DNA from: Sipunculus nudus
Lineage: Eukaryota; Annelida; Sipuncula; Golfingiida; Sipunculidae
Direction: 5' to 3'
Assembly (NCBI GenBank): GCA_026874595.1
Contig: CM049320.1
Span: 23,075,714-23,139,713, forward strand
DNA: 64,000 bases
Positions within the stretch are counted from its first letter, which is position 1, and each line of letters opens with the position of its first letter. Shown in pieces: positions 12,821 through 26,600 of this stretch. Below the pieces are notes generated by a model. It was not told the DNA's origin and did not search any database. It saw only the letters and a program-made list of their open reading frames with translations. The position numbers and the translations under genes were made by a program.

Positions 12821-13942
12821 AAACACCACTATTGTTGATGTAAGGACAGAGCAAAGTCCCTAAATGTTGCACATTTGTAAATGACCCATTCACTGAAAGA
12901 TTTATAATTACAAAAATATTTCGATGAAGACGGACCTCATTTACTTGAATTTGCCGACTGTTCAATTTTGATGGACCCCAGTAACCACCGCTCATATTTT
13001 TATTTATGACTAAAAGAGGACAAAAATAGCACTCATGTCACACACTAAAAAGTAAAATATTATATTTGTTATTTTAAATGAAAATATATTAGTGCGGACA
13101 CAGTGGGGGAGATTTAATTTGAAGTGCACTAACAGTTGAGCGGACCTGAGACTGATATATCAGAGCACTTCCACATAACAACAGGTTTTGTGCTCCGTTC
13201 ATAACAACCATGCAATTTTAAAGTTGGCAATAATATAAAGGAAAGGAATACCTAAAGGAATTGTTGATTACTTGCATTTCAAGCAACTACAGGTTCCAAA
13301 ATAATGATTTTGTAAATGTTTTAAATTATAATACTTTTTAAAACGCTACACAAATGAAATTAATAGAAAATATAAAATTATGAATAAAAACTGAGACAGA
13401 AATGTAAAAATACAGATACTAACACAATAATAAATCACAAATGTGTCATGGCTAAACGTGATGTCAAATACATGTATGTACTAAAGAAATGGTAAAACAA
13501 CGAGAAAACGGGGTCCGTGTAATCCGTGAGGTCCGTAAGTGTTTTTTTTATCAAATTTTGTTGCAAAACAGACTATTTTTTTATGTTTTAACCAAACATA
13601 ATATAAAAAATGTCTTTAGATACGATCGTGCTAAAATATCTGGACAAATTACCATGAGAGTTTAAGAATTACAAATTTTTCTTGGGTTCCGGGATCCGGA
13701 GTGGGATCCGGGTTTAACACACTGACTGAACGCAGTGACTGTCTCACTGGAAAACATTATAACAGGTTCCTTTACTTGCGGATTCATGGGCGCGGAGGGC
13801 AACTTTAAATGGCGATGTTCAGCATAATATATATTTTCATATAAAAATGATTTTATTTAACATATCAAATTCTTCGAAAATTCTCTGGTCAACCTCTCGG
13901 CTTCAATTAGAGTTTTATCCATAACACCATGCATATAATGGA
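12821..13942. other. Non-coding stretch, nothing recognised
   Basis: AT-rich with short open frames. Phrases such as GGGATCCGG around 13690-13710 are not diagnostic. No 3' exon of the acyltransferase could be identified here with confidence. Confidence 0.45.
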
Positions 13943-14253
13943 TCTATATATTAATAGCGTAACGTGATTTGTGTGAATTTACATGTCTCCTCTGACACTA
14001 CAGTTTGCCGTGATTTTTGACATACATATGCTCCGGGTTTGTCCAAAGACATTCCACCATTCGGACAAGAACGTATTCGTCGTGGTCATTCAGACTCCGA
14101 CACAAGAATAACTCGGAGACAGAACACTTATACCAAATGTCGGATTCAAAGAGACAGTAACATTGTACACCCAAGACATGAAACTATGACAGACTATTTG
14201 ACATCAGAACTAAATGCTCGCCCAAAACCGTGCGTAGCACGGGTAATTGCTAG
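13943..14253 (+). mobile_element. Complete non-autonomous Helitron, 311 bp
   Basis: It begins TCTATATATTAATAGCG after an A and ends CTAG before a T, matching Helitron insertion between A and T with no target duplication. Twelve bases before the end is a hairpin with stem CCGTGC / GCACGG (14228-14233 and 14237-14242) and a GTA loop. These are canonical Helitron termini. It carries no Rep/helicase and lies just downstream of the acyltransferase coding end. Confidence 0.88.
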
Positions 14254-14261
14254 TTCTATTG

Positions 14262-14466
14262 TATTATAATATTGTAAGACAGACACTCCAAAACCTATCC
14301 CAACCAAGATAAGCATGAGAGCAATAACTGACCCAAATTTCACTGAAATTTGATAATATTTTGGAAAGTTATTGAATGGAAACAAAAATCCTGATAGACG
14401 GACAGAAAGACAGACAGACAGACAAACCCCCATCAATATCCCTTGTTCTTGGGAAGCGGGGGACAA
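14262..14466 (+). mobile_element. Helentron-like fragment (family F5), copy 1
   Basis: It shares with 20873-21035 the blocks CCAAAACC, ATGAGAGCAAT.ACTGA.C, GATAATATTT.GGAAA.TTATTG and GGAAACAAAAA.CCTGA, then runs into a GACAGACAGACAGAC tract. Copy 1 continues into CCCCCATCAATATCCC, which can fold against GGGAAGCGGGGG. A tandem-core tail plus terminal hairpin resembles the other Helentron-like families in this window. Confidence 0.5.
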
Positions 14467-14539
14467 AAATTTAAACACAAGACTAAAATCAACATTATCT
14501 AATAACAATTGAAAATTCTTACACAAAAACCCAGTTTAC

Positions 14540-14659
14540 TCACCCACTGTTGCCGTTGATCTCAGCTTTGTGCCTTTGGAGAACAGTTTTGAGGATCGTG
14601 CGCCAGAGTGGCCATGTAAGAAAAACAACAGGCACCACAAAGTAAGTCTGTAAATATAC
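14540..14659 (-). CDS. LPCAT3: LPCAT3-like exon 12, candidate last coding exon
   Basis: 120 nt including a TGA at 14542-14540, with acceptor ATTTTCTTTGCAG. It encodes VYLQTYFVVPVVFLTWPLWR and TILKTVLQRHKAEINGNSG. The final hydrophobic helix and basic tail fit the family. The end is ambiguous: GG|GTGAGT (GT at 14543-14542) is a good donor overlapping the stop, so the transcript may continue to a further 3' exon and a slightly longer tail. I see no AATAAA signal on the minus strand between 14540 and 14254, which mildly favours another exon. Confidence 0.8.
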   Translation of the reverse strand, partial: VYLQTYFVVPVVFLTWPLWRTILKTVLQRHKAEINGNSG

Positions 14660-17600
14660 CTGCAAAGAAAATCAATGTTGTAAATACATAACCAACCTGA
14701 CTTTAAAGTGATAGATAGATTATTATAGCAATTTTTCATTCTTTCTGATGAACAGGTTGTGATTTAGGTTTTGAGTCCAGACTTGAGTCAGACTAAGTCC
14801 TACTCGGTAAAATAGAATAAACATACTATAAACTTATAAAGACTACCTCACTAACATACAGTATGTGCAAACTACTAGCAGAATGTCACATAGTATTAAC
14901 TGTATACACCAAGCTGTTACTATAGATTGGGAGCTTAATGTAATTTACTATGCGACCATACAGAAACCATAGTATCCCTGACTTCTTAGTCTTGGGAATG
15001 TAAATTATGGTGAAAGGATGTTTCTGACAGCAACTTATCAGACTAGAACATTCCAGACTAGTATTTTTCCGGCAGACCTTTTTCCATGAGAGGATGCTGT
15101 AGCCCATGATATAAAGTTCCATATACATGGATTAATAATTGTCAAGTCATCTTAATAAAGTAACCATTTTAAATATACTTCTTGAAAATGAAAATGCATC
15201 AACTTACAACAATTCTAAGCTCAATATTAAGGCCACTGACAATAAGCTAGATACAGCTTGAAAGCGATCAAGAGTTGAAATAATGCATATAATGAACCAG
15301 TAAATTAAATATTAAAATATTCAAAATATTAACTTAAAATATTATTGTTGTGTCCTTTTCAGTCTCCAGTCATAGTAACATGAACATATAATAAATGTTA
15401 AAAAGAAATTGAAAATGTGCATATTTAGGCATACAGATTTCACATAAAATTATTATTTTAAGATGATTATTCTATATTTAATCCCTTTAATCCCTTTTCA
15501 GGAGCACTTTGATACTGACCAGGCTTACATGTGCCCAGTGAAAAAGGCCTTGTCCAAGTCTGATAGGTCCCAGGATGAAATCTTGTCTATAAAGTCCTAC
15601 ATTTGTTAATTATACTTATGCTACAGCACCAGATAAACTAGATGTGGTCGGACAATGGTCCTCAGAGGGCCCCTCATTTCTGCAAGTGCTGGACCAGTTT
15701 ACATACGGGTGAAAAATTAAGTTAAACTTATAAAAATATGACAAACAGAAACAGGTTTAATCCATATGCATGAGGGAAAAAATCCTACTGGAACAAATGA
15801 TATTAAAGAAGATATGTCTGAAATAATGTGTGCAATAGAAAATCACCGAATGTAATCTGTTGGCCATATTTGATTTTGAGCCAGTCTGTAATTCAATAAG
15901 TCTGGAGCTCTCACAGGCTCCAATGATCCCTGTGAAATTGGGAAAGCTGCAGTGGGTTGTTGTTAAGTTATTGTGTGCGAAAGAAAATCGGCCATCAGGC
16001 TGTGGCAGCCATGTTGGAATTTCAACAGGTGTGTAATTCAAAAGGTGCGGATCCCTTATAGGTACTGTGAATTTGGGAAAGCTGCAGTAGGTTGTTGTTG
16101 AGTAATCATGCGCGAAAGAGAATCAGCAATTGGGCTTGGGTGGGTGGGGGGGGGGGGGGCATATAAGAATTCCGACCAGTCTGTAATTCGATAGGTCTGG
16201 AGCCCTCATAGGTACCAACCATCCCTGTGCATTTGGGAAAGCTGCAGTATGTTGTTGTTGAGTTATCACGCGCGAAAAAAAATCAGCCATTGGGCTGTGG
16301 CAGCCATATTGGAATTCTGACAAGTCTGTAATTCGATAGGTCTGGAGCCCTCATAGGAACCAATCATCCCTGTGAATTTGGGAAAGCCACAGCATGTTGT
16401 TGTTGAGTTATCGAGCGCGAAAGAAAATCAGTGATTGGACTGTTGCGGCCATATTGGAATTCCAACAAGTCTGTAATTTGATAGGTCTGGAGCCCTCATA
16501 GGTACCAATCAACCCTGTTAATTTGGGAAAGCTGCAGTATGTTGTTGATGAGTTATCACGTGCAAAAGAAAATCAGCGAATGGGCTGTGGCGGCCATACT
16601 GGAATTCCAACAAGTCTGTAATTCGATAGGTCTGGAGCTGTCATAGGTGCCAATCATTTCTGTGAATTTGGGAAAGCTGCAGTATGTTGTTGTTGAGTAT
16701 GTGCGCGAAAGAAAATCAGCGTTTGGGCTGTGGCGGCCATATTGGAATTCCGACAAGTCTGTAATTTGATAGGTCTGGAGCCCTCATAGGTACCAATCAA
16801 CCCTGTTAATTTGGGAGAGCTGCAGTATGTTGTTGATGAGTTATCGCGTGCGAAAGAAAATCAGCGAATGGGCTGTGGCGGCCATATTGGAATTCCAACA
16901 AGTCTGTAATTCGATAGGTCTGGAGCCGTCATAGGTGCCAATCATTTCTGTGAATTTGGGAAAGCTGCAGTATGTTATTGTTGAGTATGTGCGCCAAAAA
17001 AAATCAGCGTTTTGGCTGTGGCGGCCATTTTGGAATTCCAACAAGTCTATAATTCGATAGGTCTGGAGCCGTCATAGGTGCCAATCATTTCTGTGAATTT
17101 GGGAAAGCTGCAGTATGTTATTGTTGAGTATGTGCGCCAAAAAAAATCAGCGTTTTGGCTGTGGCGGCCATTTTGGAATTCCAACAAGTCTATAATTCGA
17201 TAGGTCTGGAGCCCTCATAGGTACCAATCAACCCTGTTAATTTGTGAAAGCTGCAGTATGTTGTTGTTGAGTTATCGTGCGCGAAAGAAAGTGTCACTGA
17301 CGAAGGATGGACTGACACGGTGATCACTATAGGGCACCCGCTTGTCAAGCGGGGCCCTCACTAAACAATATGTGTAAATATGTGACTTACTTGTCCATAT
17401 TTATCATAGAAAAATAAGGCGAAGGAAACCAGTGCATATCCCAGTACAAATAAGGCATATAACTTCAGAAGAACCCAACACAGCAGTCGTAACGGTGGTG
17501 AAAAGTCTCTGTACTTCACTCCAGCACGCAAAAATAAATTCATCATCTGAAATTAAATAGAACAACCTTGGTATTACATCTTTGATGATCACTGATTTTA

Positions 17601-20600
17601 CAGAACATTAAAAATACAACACGAGACCAATTTTTAATTTAATATTGTGGTTGGCTTCAAATTCACAGGTTTAAATTATTGCAATTTTCATTTTTATTTT
17701 TCATTGTTTCATGACAGTTCCATTTTAACAATGTCACCACAAATATTTCTTGTGGCATGGTCTTTCTGTAATTGATCCTTGCTACAACACTGCACATTAT
17801 TAATGGATTACCTAATAAGTGTGCAAAACTAGAATACAGGTAGTCAACAAGCGATTACGTGTATCCGCCATATCCCAGAGGCATGGGTAAAGTAAGGCAT
17901 GGAATGTTCATGACATGACATAGACTCCAAAATTGTGGCATCAGTGATGCCAATGAAACTCCTGGTATTTGTGCAATTTTCTCTAAAAACCAATCTACAG
18001 ATGGATACACCATACAAGATTTCAGGCCAATACATAGATGCACTACTGAGAAGAAGTGCATCAATGTATCAAAACCAGAACATCGGGTGGCGCCACCTGT
18101 CTGCCCTACAACAAAGCTATCCAAGATTGATAAACATGCCAAAATTTCAGGCTGATATATTCATCCACACTTCAGATATGAGCAATTTTTACCCATAGCA
18201 AACAAGAGTGGAGGTATCCAAGATATATGGACATGCACTATATCAGGCCAATACAGCAAATTGCTCCTAAGAAAAGGGCATTATTTGAATTCTATGAAAA
18301 TTGAAAGGTAGGAGACCACCTGTCTAGTCTTTAAGAAAACAATCCAAAATGGATAGACATACCAAATTTCAGACCAATACATTGTACAACTCTGAGATAT
18401 GAGCAATTTTCACCTAAAGCAAATGTACGGATGGACGCAATGCAAAAATGACTGCAGATGGCACCACCAGTATTAAGAATGAGATGGAAGTATCCAAGAT
18501 TTATGGACATGCACAATTTCAGGCCAATACAGCAATTCAATCCTGAGAGAAGGGGGTTTATGTATTCTATAAAAAAGGTAGGTGTTACCATTTGTCTGGT
18601 CTACAAGAAAACTCTCCATGATGGATAAACATGCAACTTTCCAGACCAATACATTGAACCACTCCTGAGATATGCGCAATTTTCACCTAAAGAAAACATA
18701 CATACCACATACCACATGGTAACAATTGCAAATGGCACCACCAGTCTTTGATACAAGATGGCGCTATCCAAGATCTATGGACATGCATAATTTCTGGCCA
18801 ATACGGCAAATCACTTCTAAGAAAAGGGCATTTATTTTTATTAAGAAAACAATAAGGTTGGTGACACCACCTGTCTGGTCTACCAGAAAACTCTTCAAGA
18901 TGGATGTACATGCCAAATTTCAGACAAATACATTGATTCATTCGCGAGATATGAGCAATTTTGACAAAAAGCAAATGTATGGATGGACGCCACACAAAAA
19001 CAATTGCAAATGGCACCACCAGTCTTTGATACAAGATGCAGGCTTCCAAGATCTATGGACATGAACAATTTCAGCCCAATAGAACCAATCACTAAGACGA
19101 ATTGCAAACACATGGATGGACACCACAAAAATCATTTTAGGTGGCGCCACCAGTCTCAAGTAAGAGATGGAGAGATCCAAGATCTATGGACATGCATTAT
19201 TTCAGCTCAATACATTAAACCACTCCTGAGGTATGGGCTGTTATCAAAAAGACACCCGATTCACACTGCACAATAAGGACTACAGGTGGCACCACCAGTA
19301 TTTGTTAGGCAAAACTACATAGGTTAGGGAATAACCAGGCCGGGTTTCAGAAAAACTGGTCCCAGGGTCTCCAAGGAGATCTCTGGAAACTAATGCGGCA
19401 TAGGAACCTGGTCAAACACATAGTATCTGCAATACTTTGTTTTGGTGGATAAAATAATATAACAATTTCATTAAAGGCCCACGAGAACATCAAACTTTTG
19501 AAGTTTTTATTCATTATAGGCAAATAATATATAAGATTTGACATTATTAATATTACCAATCTTTGGTTTACATGTAACTTAAAACATTTATTATCATATT
19601 TTTTATCAATCTTTTCCCTCTTCACTCTCAATGGTATAGCAATGGGTAAAGTACACAACATGTAGTTTGCAGAATATAAGTCAATATGACCTTGTTTAAG
19701 GTTTCCAAGGAAAATTGCCCAGGATCTCCCTGAATATAATGTTAGAAGATTCCAGATCTAAAGGTTACAATTTGTAGCCTTCTGACCTCATGGTGCTCAA
19801 ATCATGTTTTTTCCCCCTGTAGTTTGGAGAATAAAGGTCACAGTGACCTAATTTTTGGTTTCTAAGGAGATTTAACCAGGATTAACCTGGATGTAGGTGA
19901 GACGGTTCTATATCAAACTGTAACGATTAGTTCCCTGTCTGACTGTCTGGGTTCTCAAAATCATGTGTTTGGCCAATAGTTAGCAGAATATATGCTACCA
20001 TGAAATTTCAGGTTTTTCAAGAGATTAGACACAAGACCTCTGGAATATCAAATTAGATGTTTCTAGGTATAACGAGTACAATCTGTGCCCTGTTGATGAA
20101 TGCATGGCCAGTTGAACAACAGACAAAGCATGATGGCTAAAGCTCAGATGACTTACAGTCAGCCAAGCAAAAAAACAAAAATGAGTCTAGGTGATTACCT
20201 CTTTCTCACAAGTGATGATAAGAAATTCTAAGGCAAAGTTGACAATGTATCCAGACACCAAGCCATGCCACAGGGCCAGATACAACATGGTTACAGCATG
20301 AGAGATCTGCTTGTTTCCCAGGAACTTCAACCTCTTAAAAACATACCTGAAATAAAAATATGATCAAAATTTAATTATGGGCAAAGAGCTAGGCACATTT
20401 TTCTTCCTAAGAACCACATGGGATATCAATACAATCTTCAGTGTTCTGGTGTACTCAAGAAATAGCAAAATTTGATATATTACAATTCATTTCCACTCAA
20501 AAATACTAAGTTCATATTTCAACATTTGTTAATTTATATATTTATCTCTTCCTGTTTAAATCTAGTTTATATTTTCAAAAAATATCTGAAACTCTTTACA

Positions 20601-23600
20601 TTTTCAACAAAGGTAATATCTTGCTCAGTTTGTTGTATCTGAAAATTAACAAGTCTGTTCAAGGAATTTATGTCCTCTGCTTCTGCCTTCAAGTCTATGG
20701 TGACTTAGTGCAAATAGTTTATACCAAACTCAACAGATGGCAGCACCTGGCTGTTACTGTAAAAAATTCAACTAATTTATGTTCCCCCTAGTGACACCTG
20801 TTTGTGATTAGTCATACTTAATGTGCTTATTCATCATATTGGTAATAAGAGATCCTACTGTATTATTATCTAATCAGACAGACACACCAAAACCAAACCC
20901 ATCCAAGGTAAGTATGAGAGCAATCACTGACCATGATTTGAATGAAATCAGATAATATTTAGGAAAATTATTGCACGGAAACAAAAACCTGACAGAAGGA
21001 CAGACAGACAGAGGGACAGATATACAGAAAAAACAAATTGACTGGTTAAATATTCTAGAATGCAATAGGTTAACTGCAATGTCATATGGTTGATGGTTTA
21101 CACCAGTTTATATACAGAATAGGGAACAAAAATTGGCAGACTAGGGTGGGTGTGCAGAGAAACTGGTAACTGGGCTTTAAGGGGTTGTACCAAACACCAA
21201 ATCTTTACGCTCCATAAGCAGCAGTTAAGCGATGCTCAACTATTTGCTCCACTGACCACTGCACGAAACTGCGATTGCCCATCTGATTTTACCACCAGGT
21301 GGTGCTGTCTCTGTGGTATTCTCTCCTGCGTAATACTAACCACCCCCTGTCGGATGCAATAGTAACCTTTCAGGACAGTATCTATACTAACTTGCTGGTG
21401 TGGTTTGGGTTCAGTTAATTGCCACCACTGTTTGCATATTTCCCCTATTGCAGTGTAGTACTAGCTATGCATTGACGCAGCCATTGTTGTTTACACGCTG
21501 AGCCTATCAGGTATTACCTTCCCTTCCCAGCACAAACTGGCTGGGTGTTTGGCAGCTTGCCAAACCTGAAGAATCCTTCCATTTCTCACAGCATGAGACT
21601 GAAAGGTCTCTGGGAGGTCACAGACTGTGTTCAGAGGGCAGCAAATCTTATGCATGAAATACTATATACTTGAAATACACAATATCTTGCGAGCTTCTTA
21701 CCCAGAAGATGGACATAGCTATATTGACTTGTAAATGTGAGGATAGGTTTGTGTGTTGTGTTCGGTAAAACCACACAGTTCATAGGCCAGACGTGACAGC
21801 GCAGTGAGTGATGAAGCTGTGTGTACATGTCATCTTTAATTAATACAGGACCAGAAGAAAACAGAATTCTTAGCTCACTGTATGGAAAGATACATTACTG
21901 TGTTTAAGGATTGAGTTCAAGGACTGCCATGATATACATAGCAGACTAAGTGTAAGGACTCATTTTGCTGACTGTATTACACTGGCTTGAAATGTGTGAT
22001 TATGGGTAGATGTGCAAATACATTTTTATGTTTTTAGATAATTACATTTGATTATTTTTGGCTTTTTGACTTGGTGGTTTTTGTACATATATGTCAGAGC
22101 CAAGTAGTCTTTCAGTACACCTTAGCTTAATTCTCCTAAGAACCTGGAAGTCAACACAACACTGGAATTGGCTCAAATTTGTTTGGCCCCTTTGCCTTAT
22201 ATAGATAATCATGAATATGTAGTAATATTGGAAGACAAGAGCACAGGTTCAAATAATCATAAAAAGCCAGGTGGTCAAAGGAGGTACACTGAACAATAGG
22301 AAATGTCTGACTGGTATGTCATTATAGATCCACTCACTTTCCCATCCATCTATTTGTGTTGATGTTGAATGAACCAATCAGCTCCTCGCCGGAACACGCC
22401 AGTTCATAGTCTATGATGTGGATGTTAGCACAGGCGTTCCATAACGCTTTACCCGATTTGTCTTTACCATTATATGTTAAACCTGTTATAATACAGGCAC
22501 CTTCCTACAATGAAATACAATATCATTGTTACATCACTGATCTTAAAGACTTTTAAGATGAAAATCTAACACATCAGTTAAAATAATTATCATATAATTA
22601 TTACATAATTATAAAAGTCATTTTTATGTATTTTTATGTAATTTATTACATTTATCTTGACTATTTATAAGGCAAAAAAAAAATAAAAGGTATGGTTCTC
22701 AGGCACCGCAACAATTTTACACCCCCGCATCAAAAATTTTTATTTTGATTTTCAATAGAAACTTACCAATTTCGAGCTGCAGCTGCTCGGACATTTCTTT
22801 CAAGAAGATAAAATCATAAAATTTCCTTTGTTATGTAGGGCTTTTACTTGTTTAGCAAAATAAATCTGTTATTATCATACTTTTCCCTTATCATTTGACA
22901 TTTTTTTCGAAACATAAAAAAAAAAATAAATAAAAAACCGCCCGCCCACATTGCTTTCTGAAAAAAAGTGCCTGAGAACCATACCTTTTTTTTATTTTGG
23001 CCTAATAATAACTTTTTATTCAGTAAAGCATAAGTGCCACGATGTACCCTAAAACACTATTTACAACTAAGAAAAATGGTTAAAATAGGCTTGCTTCACA
23101 AAATTTAAGATAAAGGTATTCTAATATAATTTCATTTCTTCAAAAAAAATAAAATGGCTAACTTGAGATTAGTTAGAGTCAGGCCTTTGAGCTAAAGGTT
23201 TGTTTTACCCACTTGCGCAGTCAGGCAAGTAGGAGCCCACATTTGGTTGCCCTACCAACATACTTCTGGAATTTTTTCTTGAGCTGGGCAAGTGGTCCAC
23301 CATTAATGGCGAGCCCTGCAGTAGTTCTCTAAATGTTTCTTCATTTTAAATCTTGTCCCCAGAGAGGTATCAGTTAAACAGTGTACTACTGTAAGGGTAT
23401 TGTTTTATACTTACTGTTATAAGCCAGCACCCAACATATTTGTATAACATCAGCTTGCCCCAAACTAAAATAAACAGGCACTTTCCTAAAAACGGAAGAT
23501 CCTACAATCAGAGAAAAAAACATGCGTTACAAAAATCACTCAACAAACATAACATAAATTTTTGGTAACTTTTTGCACTTACTTTTTACTGTATATGTCT

Positions 23601-26600
23601 TGTAAATAACATTTTTAGGGGACCCGTATTTTTCTTTCAAGTTCTAACTCAGGAGAAAATCTCAATGGTCAATGGACATAAATATTCAGAATAATCCATG
23701 AAACTATTTATGAGGAGTCTGATCTTTCATAAAATTTAACTCAAAAGCAACATACCGTCAAATGATCTTGTAAATTAAGTCCTGTTAAAACTGCAGGTAC
23801 TAAAAGTAAATCCATAATATCTTGACCTAATGTTTTTTAGCATGACTTCTAACTTGACTGATAGGGCCTACTTTCAATTGTGGGACTAATTATGTTGGAA
23901 GCTGCACTGCAATGGCCAGCCATACTATCACAATGATATCACTTTACACAACCAGTACCTTATTTGTTAGGCTGTACAAAAGGAATTATCACAAAAGAAC
24001 ATACATTAATGCAGGAAAACATAAATCACATCTCTATGAAATACACTGTCTCCATTTCCTGTCCCTTATACAAATCAGCTGTCAATCACAAATCTAATGA
24101 CAGACAAGCTTGTATGTGGTCAGAAATTCAATGAGCATGTAGACATATTACCAAGAATATTATTATAGATAATATTATAGATCATTAAATATGACAAGAT
24201 TATTAAAAGAATACTGTGGTGAGCTTTACGTTTGCCAGAGATTCAAGTTTGCAATATTCATGAAAGGGAAACAATAACAAATACAAAACCTTCGTGAATG
24301 AGACAACCTCATCAGCATGAAGTCATTTATGCTCCATCTTCGTTGGCATTCTATGTATATTATTAAGTAGTGGTAGGAATTGCTTTTAAAAGCATAATTG
24401 TTGAATGAAAAATAAAAATGACCAATGATCGATCATAAATCGATTATTTTATTTACTTTCTATATTATCTTGAAATCTGATGTATACCAGTACCTAAAAT
24501 ATTGACCCCAGTAAATAGTATGACATGTTCATCAGTATTCATTACGAAACCATCAATCCACCCGCATCCAAGGCTGACTTGCCGCTGGATGATTGTTGGC
24601 TATGGAAAGTTCCATTATGATGCTGTTCATGACTCTGTGTTTATTTATCTCAGACAGTAAGAGATTCTTTGCATGTGCACATATAATAACTAGAATACGG
24701 GTAGTCGACAAGCAACTATGTGTATCTGCCTAAATCAGAGTGGAACGGGTGAAGTGAGGCATGGATTAAGTGGCAAGGGGAAATAGAGTGAAGTGTTGCA
24801 TATTAGCATGAGTGATTTTAGCCCGTGGCAGACAATCAGATGGACGCTGAGCAAAAATGGTTGCAGGTGACGGCACCAGTTTTGCGTATGATAAAGAGCT
24901 ATGTGAGAACTATACACATGCAAAACCTTGGCCCAATCGGTCAAACGGTTCCCAAGATATGAGCTTGGATGTCTGCTGCATAAACTAGAATGCAGGTGGC
25001 GCCACCTGTCATAAAATCAAGAGAGCTGTCGGGGATGTATAAACCTGCAAAATTTTAGCCAGATATGTCAAACCACTGCCGAGATACGAGTGATTTTATC
25101 CCACGGCAGACAAACAGACAGGAGCTGTGCAAAAATGGCTGCAGGTGGCGCCACCAGTTTTGCGTATGTTATAAAGCTCTCCAAGGGCTACATTTGTGCA
25201 AAAAAATTTTCCTGATCGGTCAAACGGTTCCCGAGATATGAGCTTGGATGTCTGCAGCGTAAACGTGAATGTAGGTCATAAAATCATAAAAGCTATCCAG
25301 GATGTATACGCATGCCAAATTTCAGGTGAATTAGTCAAGTCACTGCAGAGATATGAGTGATTTTAACCCAAGGCAGACAAACAGATGGACACTGTGCAAA
25401 CATGGTTGCAGGTGGCGCCACCATTTTTTGTGTACGTTATAAAGCTCTCCAAGGGCTACATTTGTGCAAAAAAATTTTCCTGATCGGTCAAACGGTTCCC
25501 GATATATGAGCTTGGAGGTCTGCAGCGTAAACGTGAATGTAGGTGGCGCCACCTGTCACAAAATCAGAAAAGCTATCCAGGATGTATACGCATGCCAAAT
25601 TTCAGGTGAATTAGTCAAGTCACTGCAGAGATATGAGTGATTTTAACCCAAGGCAGACAAACAGATGGACACTGTGCAAACATGGTTTCAGGTGGCACCA
25701 CCATTTTTTGTGTATGTTATAAAGCTCTCCAAGGGCTACATTTGTGCAAAAAAATTTTCCTGATCGGTCAAACGGTTCCCGAGATATGAGCTTGAATGTC
25801 TGCAGCGTAAACGTGAATGTAGGTGGCGCCACCTGTCACTAAATCAGTAAAGCTATCCAGGATGTATACGCATGCCAAATTTCAGGTGAATTAGTCAAGT
25901 CACTGCAGAGATATGAGTGAATTTAACCTAAGGCAGACGAACAGATGGACACTGTGCAAACATGGTTGCAGGTGGCGCCACCATTTTTTGTGTATGTTAT
26001 AAAGCTCTCCAAGGGCTACATTTGTGCAAAAAAATTTTCCTGATCCGTCAAACGGTTCCCAAGATATGTGGGTTTATGTGTGGAAACAGACGCACAAACG
26101 GACGCAGAGCGCAGAGGAAAGGTCAGAGGTTAAAACAAAATCGAGGTGCAGCAGTTCACATGTGACCTGAACATAATCCCGGGTTTCATAAAATTCCGCC
26201 CAGCGGTTACGGAGGAGTTCTCCGGAAACCTAAGCGGCGGCGGTGGCGGCGTGCAGCTGAAAACCATAGTATCCGCAAAACTCTGTTTTGGCGGATACAA
26301 TTATAAATCGATTAAGTGCTATCAATTTAATCATTTAACATAAAAAACAACCAATCATCTATTTAACTGATTAATTGGCACACCACTATTATTCAGTGAT
26401 CAATGCATTAAGTGAAGAAGGTTAAGTAACAAAAGGTGGATTTAATCAATAATAGCATATCTTTTATCTCCCCTGTAAATCAAACACAGATATTATAAAT
26501 GTAATAGATGTTTCATAATATCTGTCAATAAGAAATCTCTCATCCTTGTCCAGTTTGTAACTAAACGATTTGTGTTATAATATCCTTTATATAGTTTTTT

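Noticed and set aside
14536-14739. 67-codon frame MKNCYNNLSIT... covering exon 12
   Set aside because: Different phase from the spliced frame, and it crosses the acceptor and intron sequence.
15757-17044. Several 66-94-codon minus-strand frames starting MSEFQYG, MLEFQNG or similar
   Set aside because: They recur once per ~145-bp core of the F1 element and vary with each unit; they are repeat shadows.
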